NCBI RefSeq assembly: GCF_014197145.1
Contig: NZ_JACIEZ010000003.1
Span: forward strand, 186,001 to 250,000
From: Gellertiella hungarica
GTDB taxonomy: Bacteria > Pseudomonadota > Alphaproteobacteria > Rhizobiales > Rhizobiaceae
Reading direction: 5' to 3'
Length of the DNA: 64,000 nt
This document shows, piece after piece, positions 1 to 9,587 of the stretch. Made by a program: the position numbers and the translations under genes. The stretch's first letter is position 1, and the number at the start of each line of letters is the position of its first letter. The notes under the pieces were generated by a model. That model made no database searches. It was not told where the DNA came from and saw only the letters and a list, made by a program, of their open reading frames with translations.

Positions 1-631
1 GGCGGCAACGAACAAGGACCTCAAGCAATCCATCCAGCAGGGGCTTTTCCGCGAGGACCTCTATTACCGCCTGAACGTGGTACCGCTCCGGCTGCCGCCG
101 CTACGCGACCGGCGCGAGGACATCCCCGATCTCGTGCGCCATTTCGCGCTTGTCGCCGAACGCGAAGGCCTGGGCTCGAAACGCTTCGACATCTCTGCAC
201 TCGAAGCGATGAAGGCCTATGACTGGCCTGGCAACGTGCGAGAGCTGGAGAACCTCGTCCGGCGTCTGGTGGCACTGTACCCGCAGGACATCATCACCCG
301 CGAGATCGTGGATGCGGAAATCCACCCGCCGCAGAGCTCCCCCGTTCAGGCGGAGCGCGCGCCGGAAAAGGAAGGCCAGCTTTCTATCCGCCAGGGCATA
401 GAGCAGGCGGTGGGCAAGTACTTCGCCAGCTTCGGCCACGACCTGCCGCCTCCGGGGCTATACGACCGTGTGCTTGTCGAGGTCGAGCACCCGCTCATCA
501 TGGCGGCGCTGGCCGCCACCGGCGGCAACCAGATCCGTGCCGCCGACCTTCTCGGCATGAACCGCAACACGCTGCGCAAGAAGATCCGCGATCTCGGCAT
601 ATCCGTGTACCGAGATGCCCGCAACGCTTGA
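1..631 (+). CDS. ntrC: Nitrogen regulation response regulator NtrC (3' part)
   Basis: The reading frame is open from base 2, so the gene is truncated by the window start; about 209 C-terminal residues are visible. They show the end of a sigma-54 AAA+ domain ([20 protein letters not shown], the arginine-finger region and [12 protein letters not shown]) and a C-terminal Fis-type helix-turn-helix ([21 protein letters not shown]). NtrC is the sigma-54-dependent activator of nitrogen-assimilation genes, phosphorylated by NtrB. The gene is followed after 133 bp by ntrY-ntrX, the usual alphaproteobacterial order, which supports NtrC over other enhancer-binding proteins. The receiver domain and most of the ATPase lie outside the window. 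Confidence 0.93.
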   Translation, partial: AATNKDLKQSIQQGLFREDLYYRLNVVPLRLPPLRDRREDIPDLVRHFALVAEREGLGSKRFDISALEAMKAYDWPGNVRELENLVRRLVALYPQDIITREIVDAEIHPPQSSPVQAERAPEKEGQLSIRQGIEQAVGKYFASFGHDLPPPGLYDRVLVEVEHPLIMAALAATGGNQIRAADLLGMNRNTLRKKIRDLGISVYRDARNA

Positions 632-764
632 CAGGCCGGGCGGAGGCGTTGCATTTTCGCCACAATGCGTTGCTTGAAAGCAACGGTCGCGCAGGCTGAT
701 TCATCCGGAAAGGGTGGGTCACGCTGCGTGACGTAATGACCGTAACGTCAGGGGCGCATCTCGC

Positions 765-3056
765 ATGCTGCCGCATGACCGCGGCTGGGGGATGAGAATG
801 CTGACGCCATTGGTTGAGGACGAAGCGGGGGGATCGGCCCAGGACCGGCGCGCCCGTTTTGCCATTCCTGGCCTCGGGCTTGCCGCCGGCGCGCTGATCT
901 GCGCGGTGCTGACGCTTTTCGTGCTGCTCGGCCTCACGCCTCTTGCACCCACCCGTCCCGTGGTCATTGCCTCGGCTGGCCTCAACTCGCTGTTCATCAT
1001 CGGCCTCATCTTCCTGATCGTCCGGGAGATCGGGCGGCTCTGGAAGGCGCGGCTCAAGGGGCGGGCGGCTGCGCGGCTGCACGTGCGGATCGTTGCGCTT
1101 TTCTCCATCGTCGCGATCACGCCCGCCATTCTGGTCGCGATCTTTGCCAGCATCTTTCTGAATGTCGGGCTCGACCGCTGGTTCTCGATCCGCACCCAGT
1201 CGATCGTGAACAACTCCATGAACGTGGCCCAGGCCTATGTGATGGAGAATGCGGCCTATCTGCAGGGGCAGACGCTTTCGATGGCGAACGATCTCGAGCG
1301 GAACCGCGTGCTTTTCAGCCTTGACCGGAACGGCTTCGTCGAACTGCTGACACGGCAGGCGAGGGGCCGCGGCATGCTCGGCGCCTTCCTTCTGCGGGAT
1401 GACGGCTCGGTGATGGTTCAGGCCAACATCAAGACGGAAAGCCCCCTGCCACCGGTTCCCAAGGATGCGCTCGCTTCCTCCGTCGCCGGACAGCCGACGC
1501 TCATTCCTCCGGGCGGAACCAACCTTGTGGGTGCCATCCTGCAATTGAAGGATATCACCGGCGCCCATCTCTACACCATCCGGGCCGTCGATCCGAAAGT
1601 GATGCGCGCCATGCGCGAGGTGGAGGACAACTCCGCCGAATACAAGTCCATGGAGGCAAACCGCACGTCGCTGCAGGTCGCCTTCGCCGTCGTCTATCTG
1701 GGTTTTGCGCTGATCGTGCTTCTCGCCGCGATCTGGACCGCGATCGCGATTGCGGACCGCATCGTTCGGCCGATCCGCCTTCTCATCAGTGCCGCGGACA
1801 GCGTGGCGAGCGGCAACCTGAATGTCGTGGTGCCGGTGCGGGCAGCCGATGGCGATGTCGGCAGCCTCTCGCGCACCTTCAACAAGATGATCAGCGAAAT
1901 CCGGACCCAGCGCGACGAGATTCTCGAGGCAAAGGACGAGGTGGACGACCGGCGCCGCTTCATCGAGGCCGTGCTGTCCGGCGTCACCGCCGCTGTCATC
2001 GGCGTGGAGGAAGACCGGCGGATCACGATCGTCAATCCGTCTGCCGAAATCCTTCTTGGGCGAAAGGCCGAAGATCTGATTGGCAGCCGTCTGCCGGACA
2101 TCGCGCCCGAAGTGGATGCCGTACTCACCGAAGCCGCGCTGCGGGCGCGCGCGGATTACCGCAAGCAGATCGATCTCATCCGCTCCGGCAAGGAACGGAC
2201 GCTATCGGTGCAGGTGACCCGCGAGGAAGCGCACGACAAATCGGATTCCTACGTCATCACGCTGGACGATATCACCGACCTCGTGATCGCCCAGCGCTCC
2301 ACCGCGTGGTCGGATGTCGCGCGGCGCATTGCCCATGAAATCAAGAACCCGCTCACTCCCATCCAGCTTTCCGCCGAACGCATCAAGCGTCGGTTCGGCA
2401 AGCTGGTGTCCGAGGAGGATCGCCCCGTTTTCGACCAGTGCACCGACACGATCGTTCGCCAGGTGGGCGATATCGGCCGCATGGTCGACGAGTTCTCCGC
2501 CTTTGCCCGGATGCCGAAGCCCACGAAGCAGGAATCTGACCTGCGCGAAATCCTGCGCGACTCGGTGTTCCTGCGCGAGGTGGGGGCAAGCCAGATCGAT
2601 TTCATACAGCAGTTCGGGGATACGCCTCAGCTCGGTCTTTTCGACGGGCGGATGCTGGGCCAGGCCTTTGGCAACCTGATCAAGAACGCGGTGGAATCCA
2701 TCGAATCCGTTCTCGGCGAGGATGGCCGCGACAAGGGCAAGGTGCTGGTGCGCTCCAGCTTCGATGCGGAGCACGATCTCTACACCGTCGATATCATCGA
2801 CAATGGACGCGGGCTGCCGGTCGAGAACCGGCACCGCATCCTCGAACCCTACATGACGATGCGCGAGAAGGGCACCGGCCTTGGCCTCGCCATCGTGAAG
2901 AAGATCATCGAGGAGCATGGCGGGCAGCTGGAGCTGCACGACGCTCCCCCCGAATTCGATCATGGCCGCGGTGCCATGATCCGTGTCCTCCTGCCGCGCC
3001 GCGAGGCGGCCGGAACGGAGGAAGCAAGACACAAGGAAGTGGCCGATGGCGTCTGA
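765..3056 (+). CDS. ntrY: Sensor histidine kinase NtrY
   Basis: Large membrane sensor kinase of about 763 residues. Three N-terminal hydrophobic segments (roughly residues 37-57, 66-86 and 110-130) and a fourth near 305-328 bracket a periplasmic sensor region. A HAMP domain, a PAS domain (about 400-500), a HisKA domain (RRIAHEIKNPLTPIQLSAER, phospho-acceptor His) and an HATPase domain with N-box NLIKNAVES and G-boxes DNGRGLP and GTGLGLAI follow. NtrY phosphorylates NtrX and links nitrogen metabolism, redox state and envelope functions in alphaproteobacteria. It overlaps ntrX by 11 bp, implying coupled translation. The start is uncertain: ATG at 792 or 798 has a better GGGGGA-like ribosome site than 765. 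Confidence 0.93.
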   Translation: MLPHDRGWGMRMLTPLVEDEAGGSAQDRRARFAIPGLGLAAGALICAVLTLFVLLGLTPLAPTRPVVIASAGLNSLFIIGLIFLIVREIGRLWKARLKGRAAARLHVRIVALFSIVAITPAILVAIFASIFLNVGLDRWFSIRTQSIVNNSMNVAQAYVMENAAYLQGQTLSMANDLERNRVLFSLDRNGFVELLTRQARGRGMLGAFLLRDDGSVMVQANIKTESPLPPVPKDALASSVAGQPTLIPPGGTNLVGAILQLKDITGAHLYTIRAVDPKVMRAMREVEDNSAEYKSMEANRTSLQVAFAVVYLGFALIVLLAAIWTAIAIADRIVRPIRLLISAADSVASGNLNVVVPVRAADGDVGSLSRTFNKMISEIRTQRDEILEAKDEVDDRRRFIEAVLSGVTAAVIGVEEDRRITIVNPSAEILLGRKAEDLIGSRLPDIAPEVDAVLTEAALRARADYRKQIDLIRSGKERTLSVQVTREEAHDKSDSYVITLDDITDLVIAQRSTAWSDVARRIAHEIKNPLTPIQLSAERIKRRFGKLVSEEDRPVFDQCTDTIVRQVGDIGRMVDEFSAFARMPKPTKQESDLREILRDSVFLREVGASQIDFIQQFGDTPQLGLFDGRMLGQAFGNLIKNAVESIESVLGEDGRDKGKVLVRSSFDAEHDLYTVDIIDNGRGLPVENRHRILEPYMTMREKGTGLGLAIVKKIIEEHGGQLELHDAPPEFDHGRGAMIRVLLPRREAAGTEEARHKEVADGV

Positions 3057-4410
3057 TATTCTGGTCGTGGATGACGAAGAAGACATCCGTGAGATCGTAT
3101 CTGGGATTCTCTCCGACGAGGGGCACGAGACACGCACCGCCCATGACAGCGACAGCGCGCTGGCGGCCATTTCCGACCGCGTGCCGCGTCTCGTGTTTCT
3201 AGACATCTGGATGCAGGGATCCAAGCTTGACGGGCTTGCCCTGCTGGACGAAATCAAGGCGCGCCACCCGGACCTGCCGGTGGTGATGATCTCAGGACAC
3301 GGCAACATCGAGACGGCTGTCTCCGCCATCCGGCGCGGTGCTTTCGATTTCATCGAGAAGCCCTTCAAGGCGGACCGCCTCATCCTGGTCGCGGAACGGG
3401 CGCTCGAAACCTCCAAGCTGCGCAAGGAAGTGACAGAACTGAAGCGGCGCACCGGCGACCACGCGGAGCTGATCGGCACTTCGGTTGCGGTGTCCCAGCT
3501 GCGCCAGACCATCGAGAAGGTTTCGCCCACCAACAGCCGCATCATGATCCTCGGGCCCTCCGGCTCTGGCAAGGAGCTGGTGGCACGGCTGATCCACCGC
3601 AAGTCGTCCCGTGCAGCCGGACCGTTCGTGGCCCTGAATGCGGCCGCCATCACGCCCGAGCGCATGGAAATTGCCCTGTTCGGCACCGAGGGCGGACCCG
3701 GACAGCCGCGCAAGATCGGGGCGCTGGAAGAGGCGCATCGCGGCATCCTCTATCTCGACGAAGTGGGCGAGATGCCGCGCGAGACGCAGAACAAGATCCT
3801 GCGCGTTCTTGTTGACCAGCAGTTCGAGCGCGTCGGCGGCTCCAAGCGCGTGAAGGTGGATGTGCGCATCATCTCGTCCACCGCCTACAATCTCGAGAGC
3901 AAGATCGCCGAAGGCACGTTCCGGGAAGACCTGTTCCACCGGCTCGCGGTTGTGCCGGTCAAGGTGCCGCCGCTTGCCGAACGGCGCGAGGACATTCCGT
4001 TCCTTGTCGACCAGTTCATGCGGCAGATATCGGAACAGGCCGGCATCCGCGCCCGCAAGATCGGCGACGACGCCATGGCGGTGCTGCAGGCCCATGACTG
4101 GCCGGGCAACATCCGCCAGCTGCGCAACAACATCGAACGGCTGATGATTCTTGCGCAGACCGATGGTCCCGACACGCCGATCACGGCGGACATGCTGCCC
4201 ACCGATCTCGGCGACATGCTGCCAAAGGTCTCCGGCAACAACGACTACCACATCATGACGCTGCCGCTGCGCGAGGCGCGGGAAATGTTCGAGCGGGATT
4301 ACCTGATCGCCCAGATCAACCGCTTCGGCGGCAACATCTCCCGCACCGCCGAGTTCGTCGGCATGGAGCGCTCCGCGCTGCACCGCAAGCTGAAGTCGCT
4401 GGGCGTCTGA
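3046..4410 (+). CDS. ntrX: Response regulator NtrX
   Basis: 454-residue response regulator starting MASDILVVDDEED; this ATG lies inside the end of ntrY. A receiver domain (acidic pair DDEED, phosphorylated Asp in LVFLDIW, Lys in IEKPFKA) precedes an AAA+ domain with Walker A GPSGSGKE and Walker B ILYLDEVGEM, then a Fis-type HTH at the C-terminus (GGNISRTAEFVGMERSALHRK). The position of the sigma-54 contact loop GAFTGA reads GTEGGPGQPRKIGA, so the canonical motif is absent; as in other alphaproteobacterial NtrX proteins, this suggests it does not activate sigma-54 promoters in the classical way. Confidence 0.95.
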   Translation: MASDILVVDDEEDIREIVSGILSDEGHETRTAHDSDSALAAISDRVPRLVFLDIWMQGSKLDGLALLDEIKARHPDLPVVMISGHGNIETAVSAIRRGAFDFIEKPFKADRLILVAERALETSKLRKEVTELKRRTGDHAELIGTSVAVSQLRQTIEKVSPTNSRIMILGPSGSGKELVARLIHRKSSRAAGPFVALNAAAITPERMEIALFGTEGGPGQPRKIGALEEAHRGILYLDEVGEMPRETQNKILRVLVDQQFERVGGSKRVKVDVRIISSTAYNLESKIAEGTFREDLFHRLAVVPVKVPPLAERREDIPFLVDQFMRQISEQAGIRARKIGDDAMAVLQAHDWPGNIRQLRNNIERLMILAQTDGPDTPITADMLPTDLGDMLPKVSGNNDYHIMTLPLREAREMFERDYLIAQINRFGGNISRTAEFVGMERSALHRKLKSLGV

Positions 4411-4459
4411 CCGGACGCCCGCCATCCCATTCCCCGATATCCATCTTCGAGAGGCCACA

Positions 4460-5323
4460 ATGCCCAGGATTGCCTATGTGAACGGACGCTACCAGCCCCA
4501 TGACGAGGCGGCGGTGCATGTGGAGGATCGCGGCTTCCAGTTCGCGGACGGCGTTTACGAGGTCTGCGAAGTCCGTCACGGGATGATCGTGGACCTGACC
4601 CGCCACCTGAACCGGCTGGAGCGGTCGCTGGGCGAGCTGTCGATGCCGATGCCGATGAGCCGGGCGGCGCTGACCCTAGTGATCCGGGAGGTTCTGAGGC
4701 GGAACCGCGTGCGCAACGGGCTGTTCTACCTGCAGGTGACGCGCGGCAGGGCGCGGCGCGACCATGTTTATCCCAGCCCCGATACGCCGATGACCGTGGT
4801 CGTGACGGCCAAGAGCACCGATCCCTCCATCATCGCCCGGAAGAACGCCAACGGCATCGCCGCCATCACCGTGCCCGATAACCGCTGGGAGCGGGTCGAC
4901 ATCAAGACCGTCGGGCTGCTGCCGAACTGCATGGCCCGGCAGGCCGCAAAGGAGGCGGGCGCGCAGGAAGCGATCTATGTGGACAGCCAGGGCCGCGTGA
5001 CCGAGGGCGCCGCAACCAATGTCTGGATTGTCGACAAGGAAGGCCGTCTCGTCACCCGCCCCGCCGAGCAGGGCATCCTGCGCGGCGTGACCCGCACCAC
5101 GCTGATGGACATAACGGCCCGGCTCGGCATCGAGGTGAGGGAGGACTACTTCACCGTGGACGACATGCTGAACGCACGCGAGGTTTTCATCACCGCAGCC
5201 ACAAGTATATGTTTTCCCGTGGTTTCTCTCGATGGAAAGACCATTGCGAACGGCCATCCCGGAAGCGTCTCACAGAAAATCCGCGAGGCCTTTTTCGACA
5301 TTGCGGAAAAGACGGCGATTTGA
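4460..5323 (+). CDS. dat: D-amino-acid aminotransferase (class IV PLP enzyme)
   Basis: 287-residue fold-type IV aminotransferase. The N-terminus (AYVNGRYQPHDEAAVHVEDRGFQFADGVYE) is characteristic of the D-alanine transaminase / branched-chain aminotransferase family. The PLP-binding lysine is probably in DIKTVGLLPN, and the cofactor-phosphate region is VTEGAATNVWIV. The likely reaction is D-alanine + 2-oxoglutarate to pyruvate + D-glutamate. The gene lies 50 bp after ntrX and upstream of hfq, a conserved rhizobial neighbourhood, and may be co-transcribed with ntrYX. Substrate specificity within class IV cannot be fixed from sequence alone. Confidence 0.88.
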   Translation: MPRIAYVNGRYQPHDEAAVHVEDRGFQFADGVYEVCEVRHGMIVDLTRHLNRLERSLGELSMPMPMSRAALTLVIREVLRRNRVRNGLFYLQVTRGRARRDHVYPSPDTPMTVVVTAKSTDPSIIARKNANGIAAITVPDNRWERVDIKTVGLLPNCMARQAAKEAGAQEAIYVDSQGRVTEGAATNVWIVDKEGRLVTRPAEQGILRGVTRTTLMDITARLGIEVREDYFTVDDMLNAREVFITAATSICFPVVSLDGKTIANGHPGSVSQKIREAFFDIAEKTAI

Positions 5324-5436
5324 TACTCAGATCGCGGGGACCGAAAAAAGCGCGGGGGGCTTCGCGCGGTCCAAGGGATGGACATCGAAAGTCACCGGTC
5401 TGACGACCGGCAAGAACGAAAGAAAGAATCGGCGCT

Positions 5437-5679
5437 ATGGCGGAACGTTCTCAGAACTTGCAGGACCTTTTTCTCAACACGGTTCGCAAGCAGAAGATCT
5501 CCCTTACCATTTTCCTCATCAACGGTGTGAAGCTGACGGGTGTCGTGACCTCGTTCGACAACTTCTGCGTCCTGCTTCGCCGTGACGGCCATTCGCAGCT
5601 TGTCTACAAGCATGCGATCTCGACCATCATGCCCGGTCAGCCGATGCAGATGTTCGAGTCGGAAGAACAATCCGCCTGA
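5437..5679 (+). CDS. hfq: RNA chaperone Hfq
   Basis: 80-residue Sm-like protein. It carries the Sm1 motif region ([20 protein letters not shown], then [20 protein letters not shown]) and the Sm2 motif [10 protein letters not shown], which form the proximal-face uridine-binding pocket of the hexamer. Hfq pairs trans-encoded small RNAs with mRNAs. The short C-terminal tail is typical of alphaproteobacterial Hfq. It sits between dat and hflX, as in other rhizobia, with a GAAAGAAAG purine-rich ribosome site just upstream. Confidence 0.98.
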
Positions 5680-5717
5680 TATTCGGGATCTCGACTGCCT
5701 GAAGCCGCGTTGCTATC

Positions 5718-7226
5718 GTGAAGCAGCGCGGCTTGGCTATTGCGCATGGCTTGCCGCACTCCCATCTCTGTTTCGCAAGCCGCCCGCCACCGATTGGCGC
5801 GGCACACCATTCTGACAGGACAAGACCCATAACCATTCGCGACACCAAGACCGAATCGATCATCCCCGAGGGCGAGAAGCATCGCGACGACATGCGCGCC
5901 ATCGTGGTGGTGCCTGTGCTGAAGCAGCCGGCAAGGCCGCAGCGCGGCCTTCCCGCCGCGGATGCCGCTCCTCAGCCGCCGCAACGTTCCAACGAAAGCC
6001 GGCTCGAGGAAGCGATCGGCCTTGCCCGCGCCATCGATCTGACCATCGCGGACGGCACGATCGTCACGGTCGCCGCGCCGCGACCGGCAACTTTGCTCGG
6101 TACGGGCAAGATCGAGGAGATCAAGCAGGCGCTCGACGAGCACAATGCCGGTCTTGTCATTGTCGACCATCCGCTGACACCGGTTCAGCAGCGGAACCTC
6201 GAAAAGGAATGGAACGCCAAGGTAATCGACCGGACGGGCCTCATCCTGGAAATCTTCGGCCGGCGCGCTTCCACCAAGGAAGGCACGCTGCAGGTCGATC
6301 TCGCCCATCTCAATTACCAGAAAGGCCGCCTCGTCCGGTCCTGGACCCACCTCGAGCGGCAGCGCGGCGGCGCGGGCTTCATGGGCGGTCCCGGTGAAAC
6401 CCAGATCGAGGCCGACCGCCGACTGCTGCAGGAGCGCATCGTTCGGCTGGAGCGCGAGCTCGAACAGGTCGTACGCACCCGCCAGCTGCACCGTGCCAAG
6501 CGCCGCAAGGTTCCCCATCCCATCGTGGCACTTGTCGGCTACACCAATGCCGGAAAGTCGACGCTCTTCAACCGGATCACCGGGGCAGGGGTGCTGGCCG
6601 AGGACATGCTGTTCGCCACGCTCGATCCGACGCTGCGCCGCATGAAGCTGCCCCATGGCCGCACCGTCATCCTGTCCGACACCGTGGGCTTCATTTCCGA
6701 CCTTCCCACCCACCTGGTCGCCGCCTTCCGCGCGACGCTGGAAGAGGTGCTCGAGGCCAACATCATCCTGCATGTCCGCGACATGTCCGACCCCGACAAC
6801 GGTGCGCAGGCGGCGGACGTCTACCGCATCCTCGGGGATCTCGGCATCGACGAGAAGGATCGGGCCGAACGGCTGATCGAGGTCTGGAACAAGATCGACA
6901 AGCTGGAGCCGGAAGCGGCCGAAGCCCTGACCCAGAAGGCCGCCGCAACGCCCAATACCATGGCCGTCTCCGCCATTACCGGCACCGGCATCGATGCGCT
7001 GCTGGAAGACGTTCAGGAGCGGCTTTCCGGCGTGATGACGGAAACCACCGTCATCCTGCCTCCGGAGAAGATGAAGCTCCTGCCCTGGATCTATTCCAAC
7101 GCCGTCGTCGACGAGCGCGAGGACCTGGAAGACGGTTCCGTCCGGCTCGATCTTCGCCTGACCGAGAGCCAGGCCGAAGAACTCGACGGACGCCTCGGCA
7201 ACGCCAAGCCCAAGCCGGAATGGTAA
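5718..7226 (+). CDS. hflX: GTPase HflX
   Basis: Ribosome-associated GTPase of about 440-500 residues. An N-terminal HflX domain is followed by the glycine-rich linker (GGAGFMGGPGETQIEADRR) and a GTPase domain with G1 GYTNAGKSTLFN, G3 DTVGFISDLP and G4 NKID. HflX splits stalled ribosomal subunits, notably after heat stress. The start is uncertain: GTG at 5718 gives 502 residues, but the first ~58 residues look unlike the family, and ATG at 5892 (MRAIVVVPVL) matches a typical N-terminus. The hfq-hflX pairing is widely conserved. Confidence 0.93.
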   Translation: MKQRGLAIAHGLPHSHLCFASRPPPIGAAHHSDRTRPITIRDTKTESIIPEGEKHRDDMRAIVVVPVLKQPARPQRGLPAADAAPQPPQRSNESRLEEAIGLARAIDLTIADGTIVTVAAPRPATLLGTGKIEEIKQALDEHNAGLVIVDHPLTPVQQRNLEKEWNAKVIDRTGLILEIFGRRASTKEGTLQVDLAHLNYQKGRLVRSWTHLERQRGGAGFMGGPGETQIEADRRLLQERIVRLERELEQVVRTRQLHRAKRRKVPHPIVALVGYTNAGKSTLFNRITGAGVLAEDMLFATLDPTLRRMKLPHGRTVILSDTVGFISDLPTHLVAAFRATLEEVLEANIILHVRDMSDPDNGAQAADVYRILGDLGIDEKDRAERLIEVWNKIDKLEPEAAEALTQKAAATPNTMAVSAITGTGIDALLEDVQERLSGVMTETTVILPPEKMKLLPWIYSNAVVDEREDLEDGSVRLDLRLTESQAEELDGRLGNAKPKPEW

Positions 7227-7278
7227 GGCTTGAACGCTTTCCATGCCGTGCTAATATACCGGTAACGGAGTGATGGCG

Positions 7279-7530
7279 ATGTCGAAGGCAGCAGCAAAGC
7301 CGGACGGTACAGGCGAGGGTGGTGACACGTTTGCCGAGCCTGAAACGCTGTCCTGGGACGAGGAGCGTCAAGTCGGCGATGACTGGCTGAATGATGCAGA
7401 CTATGCGGCCCATGTGAGAGCTGCCATCGAGAAAGCCCTTGATGATCCGAGGCCAACCATTCCCCTGGACGAAGTTCGCAGACGGATGGAGGCAAAGCTC
7501 CTTGAGGTCCGACGGACCTGGCGCCCATGA
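7279..7530 (+). CDS. Putative antitoxin of a ParE/RelE-type module
   Basis: Small acidic protein of 83 residues with no strong recognisable motif. It ends in a charged helical stretch (VRRRMEAKLLEVRRT) typical of toxin-binding antitoxin tails, and its stop overlaps the ATG of the next reading frame, which encodes ParE-like sequence. The start at 7279 is preferred because GGAG lies 8 bases upstream; GTG 7270 and ATG 7273 are alternatives. The antitoxin assignment depends mainly on this coupling. The partner is frameshifted, so the antitoxin may now be orphaned. Confidence 0.6.
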   Translation: MSKAAAKPDGTGEGGDTFAEPETLSWDEERQVGDDWLNDADYAAHVRAAIEKALDDPRPTIPLDEVRRRMEAKLLEVRRTWRP

Positions 7531-7840
7531 GAAATTTGCCCGTCTCCTTTACCGAGGAGGCGTTGGCGGATCTGGATGGGTTTTTTGATCATGTTTTATA
7601 TGTAGTTAGAAGGCCGAACTTTGCCGGGGAATACACCACGGGCTCATCCGCTTCTGTGAGGCTACGGGTTCCCTGCCGCGCATCGGTCTTCCGATACGCC
7701 TGAACGAACGGGATCTTCGTAGACGGCTCTTCGAGAAAACACTCCTCGTCATCTATGAGATCAAGGATGACAGGGTAGACATCCTGCGCATCGTTTCCGG
7801 GCGGCTGGTCAAAAACAAGCATGACATGATGAGACGATAA
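7527..7840 (+). pseudogene. ParE/RelE-like toxin, frameshifted
   Basis: The first frame starts MRNLPVSFTEEALADLDG, typical of ParE/RelE toxins, and runs to a stop near 7704. From about 7630 the homologous sequence continues in another frame (GLIRFCEATGSLPRIG, then LLVIYEIKDDRVDILRIVSG) to a stop at 7840. Joining the two frames gives an approximately 103-residue toxin with the expected beta-strand core and C-terminal LRIVSGR segment. One indel around 7620-7640 therefore appears to have inactivated it. The ATG overlaps the antitoxin stop. A sequencing error is the alternative explanation. Confidence 0.75.
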
Positions 7841-7927
7841 AGAAAGGCTTTATCCCATCTCGAACGAGATACGGAAGCAACCCGCTCGTTTCTGCGAGGT
7901 TCAGGCAGGTTTCCAGGGGGTATCCCG

Positions 7928-8755
7928 TTACTCCCGCTCGCCTTTCTTCGCGTCCTGCCAGAGCTCTTCCATCCGGTCGAGACTCGCGGCTTCGAGCGTT
8001 TCGCCGGCCTCGGTAAGCTTCTGCTCGATATGGGCGAAGCGCCGGCGGAACTTGGTGTTCGTACCGCGAAGCGCCATTTCCGGATCGGCCTTCACGTGTC
8101 GGCCGATATTGACGGTGGCGAATATGAGATCGCCGAGTTCGTCCGCGACCTTGTCCTTGCAGCCCTCCTTCAGCGCCTGTCGCAATTCGCCGATCTCTTC
8201 CTCGATCTTGTCGAGGATCGGTTCTGCGTCCGACCAGTCGAAGCCGACTTTTGCCGCCTGCTCCTGCAGCTTCAGAGCCTCCATGAGCGCCGGAAAGCTG
8301 CGCTGGACAGTGCCGAGATGGCCGGCCTTGAAATCCTCAGTAATGCCGCGCCGGGCCCGGCGTTCTGCGCGCTCCGCCTTTTCCGCCTTCTTGATCGCAT
8401 CCCACTGGAGCTTCACCGCCTCCGGCGTATCCGCATCCGATCGGGCGAAGACGTGCGGATGGCGGCGGATCATCTTGGATGTCACGGCACACACCACGTC
8501 CTCGAAGTTAAATTCGCCCGCTTCCTCGGCCATGCGTGCGTGGAAGACCACCTGCAGCAGCAGGTCGCCGAGTTCCTCGCACAGATCGTCCATGTCGCCC
8601 CGTTCGATGGCGTCGGCCACCTCGTAGGCTTCTTCGATCGTGTAGGGCTTGATGGTCTCGAAGGTCTGCTCGATGTCCCAGGGGCAGCCGGTTTCGCGGT
8701 TACGCAAGGCTGCCATGATTTCGAGCAGGCGCCTGATGTCGCCGGACGGTTCCAT
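7928..8755 (-). CDS. mazG: Nucleoside triphosphate pyrophosphohydrolase MazG
   Basis: 275-residue all-alpha NTP pyrophosphohydrolase with two MazG domains. The N-terminal one begins LLEIMAALRNRETGCPWDIEQTF and contains the metal-binding CEELGDLLLQVVFHARMAEE segment; the second holds EEIGELRQAL and VADELGDLIFATVNIGRH. It hydrolyses (d)NTPs to NMP and pyrophosphate, a housecleaning activity that also affects ppGpp in some bacteria. It starts 13 bp downstream of the deaminase gene on the same strand, so the two probably form an operon. Confidence 0.95.
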   Translation of the reverse strand: MEPSGDIRRLLEIMAALRNRETGCPWDIEQTFETIKPYTIEEAYEVADAIERGDMDDLCEELGDLLLQVVFHARMAEEAGEFNFEDVVCAVTSKMIRRHPHVFARSDADTPEAVKLQWDAIKKAEKAERAERRARRGITEDFKAGHLGTVQRSFPALMEALKLQEQAAKVGFDWSDAEPILDKIEEEIGELRQALKEGCKDKVADELGDLIFATVNIGRHVKADPEMALRGTNTKFRRRFAHIEQKLTEAGETLEAASLDRMEELWQDAKKGERE

Positions 8756-8768
8756 GCTGTCGATCCGA

Positions 8769-9356
8769 TCAGTTCAGGGGAATGGAGTTGCCGGATTTCG
8801 AAACCTGGTAGGTTTCGGAGAGGCGGGCATATTCCTCGTTGATCCGGCCCCACTGCGCCTGCATCCTTGCCTTTTCGGCCTCCGGTGAGGCGGCGACCAT
8901 CTCCCGCAGGGAGCCGGAGCGCCAGAAGGCATTCGACTTCCTGTAGCCGCCGGGCTCCAGCCCGAAAACCTCCTTGAGGATCTTCAGGTCGTGCGGAATG
9001 GCGAAGGCGTCGCGGCTGTCTTCGTAGGAGAAGAAATAATAGAAATTGTCGAAGCCGGCCCAGGTGATCGCCGACATGCACATGGTGCAGGGCTCGTGGG
9101 TGGACAGGAAAATGAGATCCTTCGTGTCGGGCCGCTCGCCCATATCATAGAAACGCTTCAGCGTATGCACTTCGCCGTGCCAGAGCGGGTTTTCGAGCTC
9201 GTTGTTGGTTTCGGCGATGACAAGCGAAAGATCGGACTTCCGGAGGATTGCCGCGCCGAACACCTTGTTGCCGGCGGCGACCCCTTTGCGGGTGAGGGGA
9301 ATGATGTCCCGTTCGATGACGTCAAGCAGGCGGGCGGCAAGGGCGGTTTCAGACAC
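8769..9356 (-). CDS. CMP/dCMP-type nucleoside deaminase family protein
   Basis: 195-residue zinc-dependent deaminase-fold protein. The zinc site is HGEV (His ligand and catalytic Glu) plus THEPCTMCMSAI (two Cys ligands), the standard HAE/PCxxC arrangement of cytidine and guanine deaminases. The C-terminal half (FGLEPGGYRKSNAFWRSGSL onward) is not part of the common core, and the substrate cannot be read from the sequence. It is not the tRNA adenosine deaminase TadA. It lies directly upstream of mazG, suggesting a shared role in nucleotide pool metabolism. Confidence 0.82.
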   Translation of the reverse strand: MSETALAARLLDVIERDIIPLTRKGVAAGNKVFGAAILRKSDLSLVIAETNNELENPLWHGEVHTLKRFYDMGERPDTKDLIFLSTHEPCTMCMSAITWAGFDNFYYFFSYEDSRDAFAIPHDLKILKEVFGLEPGGYRKSNAFWRSGSLREMVAASPEAEKARMQAQWGRINEEYARLSETYQVSKSGNSIPLN

Positions 9357-9587
9357 GGATGGGCTTCCTGTAAGGGTATGATTTTTGCAGCACCACAGAG
9401 GAAAACCGACGGCGAGTCAATGTCGGCGTTCCGGTATCCCCGAATCCCGCAGAAAGCAGGCAAACGCCCCTGCCGGAGATATTTGCTCCAAAATGTCGCG
9501 CCCCGAGCAAAGAAATACCGCGCCTGAGGAGCGGGCGGATTTCTGTTTCTTCAATAAACTGGCTCTAGAGGCGATATTCAGGGCCTC

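Noticed and set aside
5637-7244. 535-residue minus-strand frame opposite hflX
   Set aside because: Antisense shadow of hflX, without ribosome site or family features.
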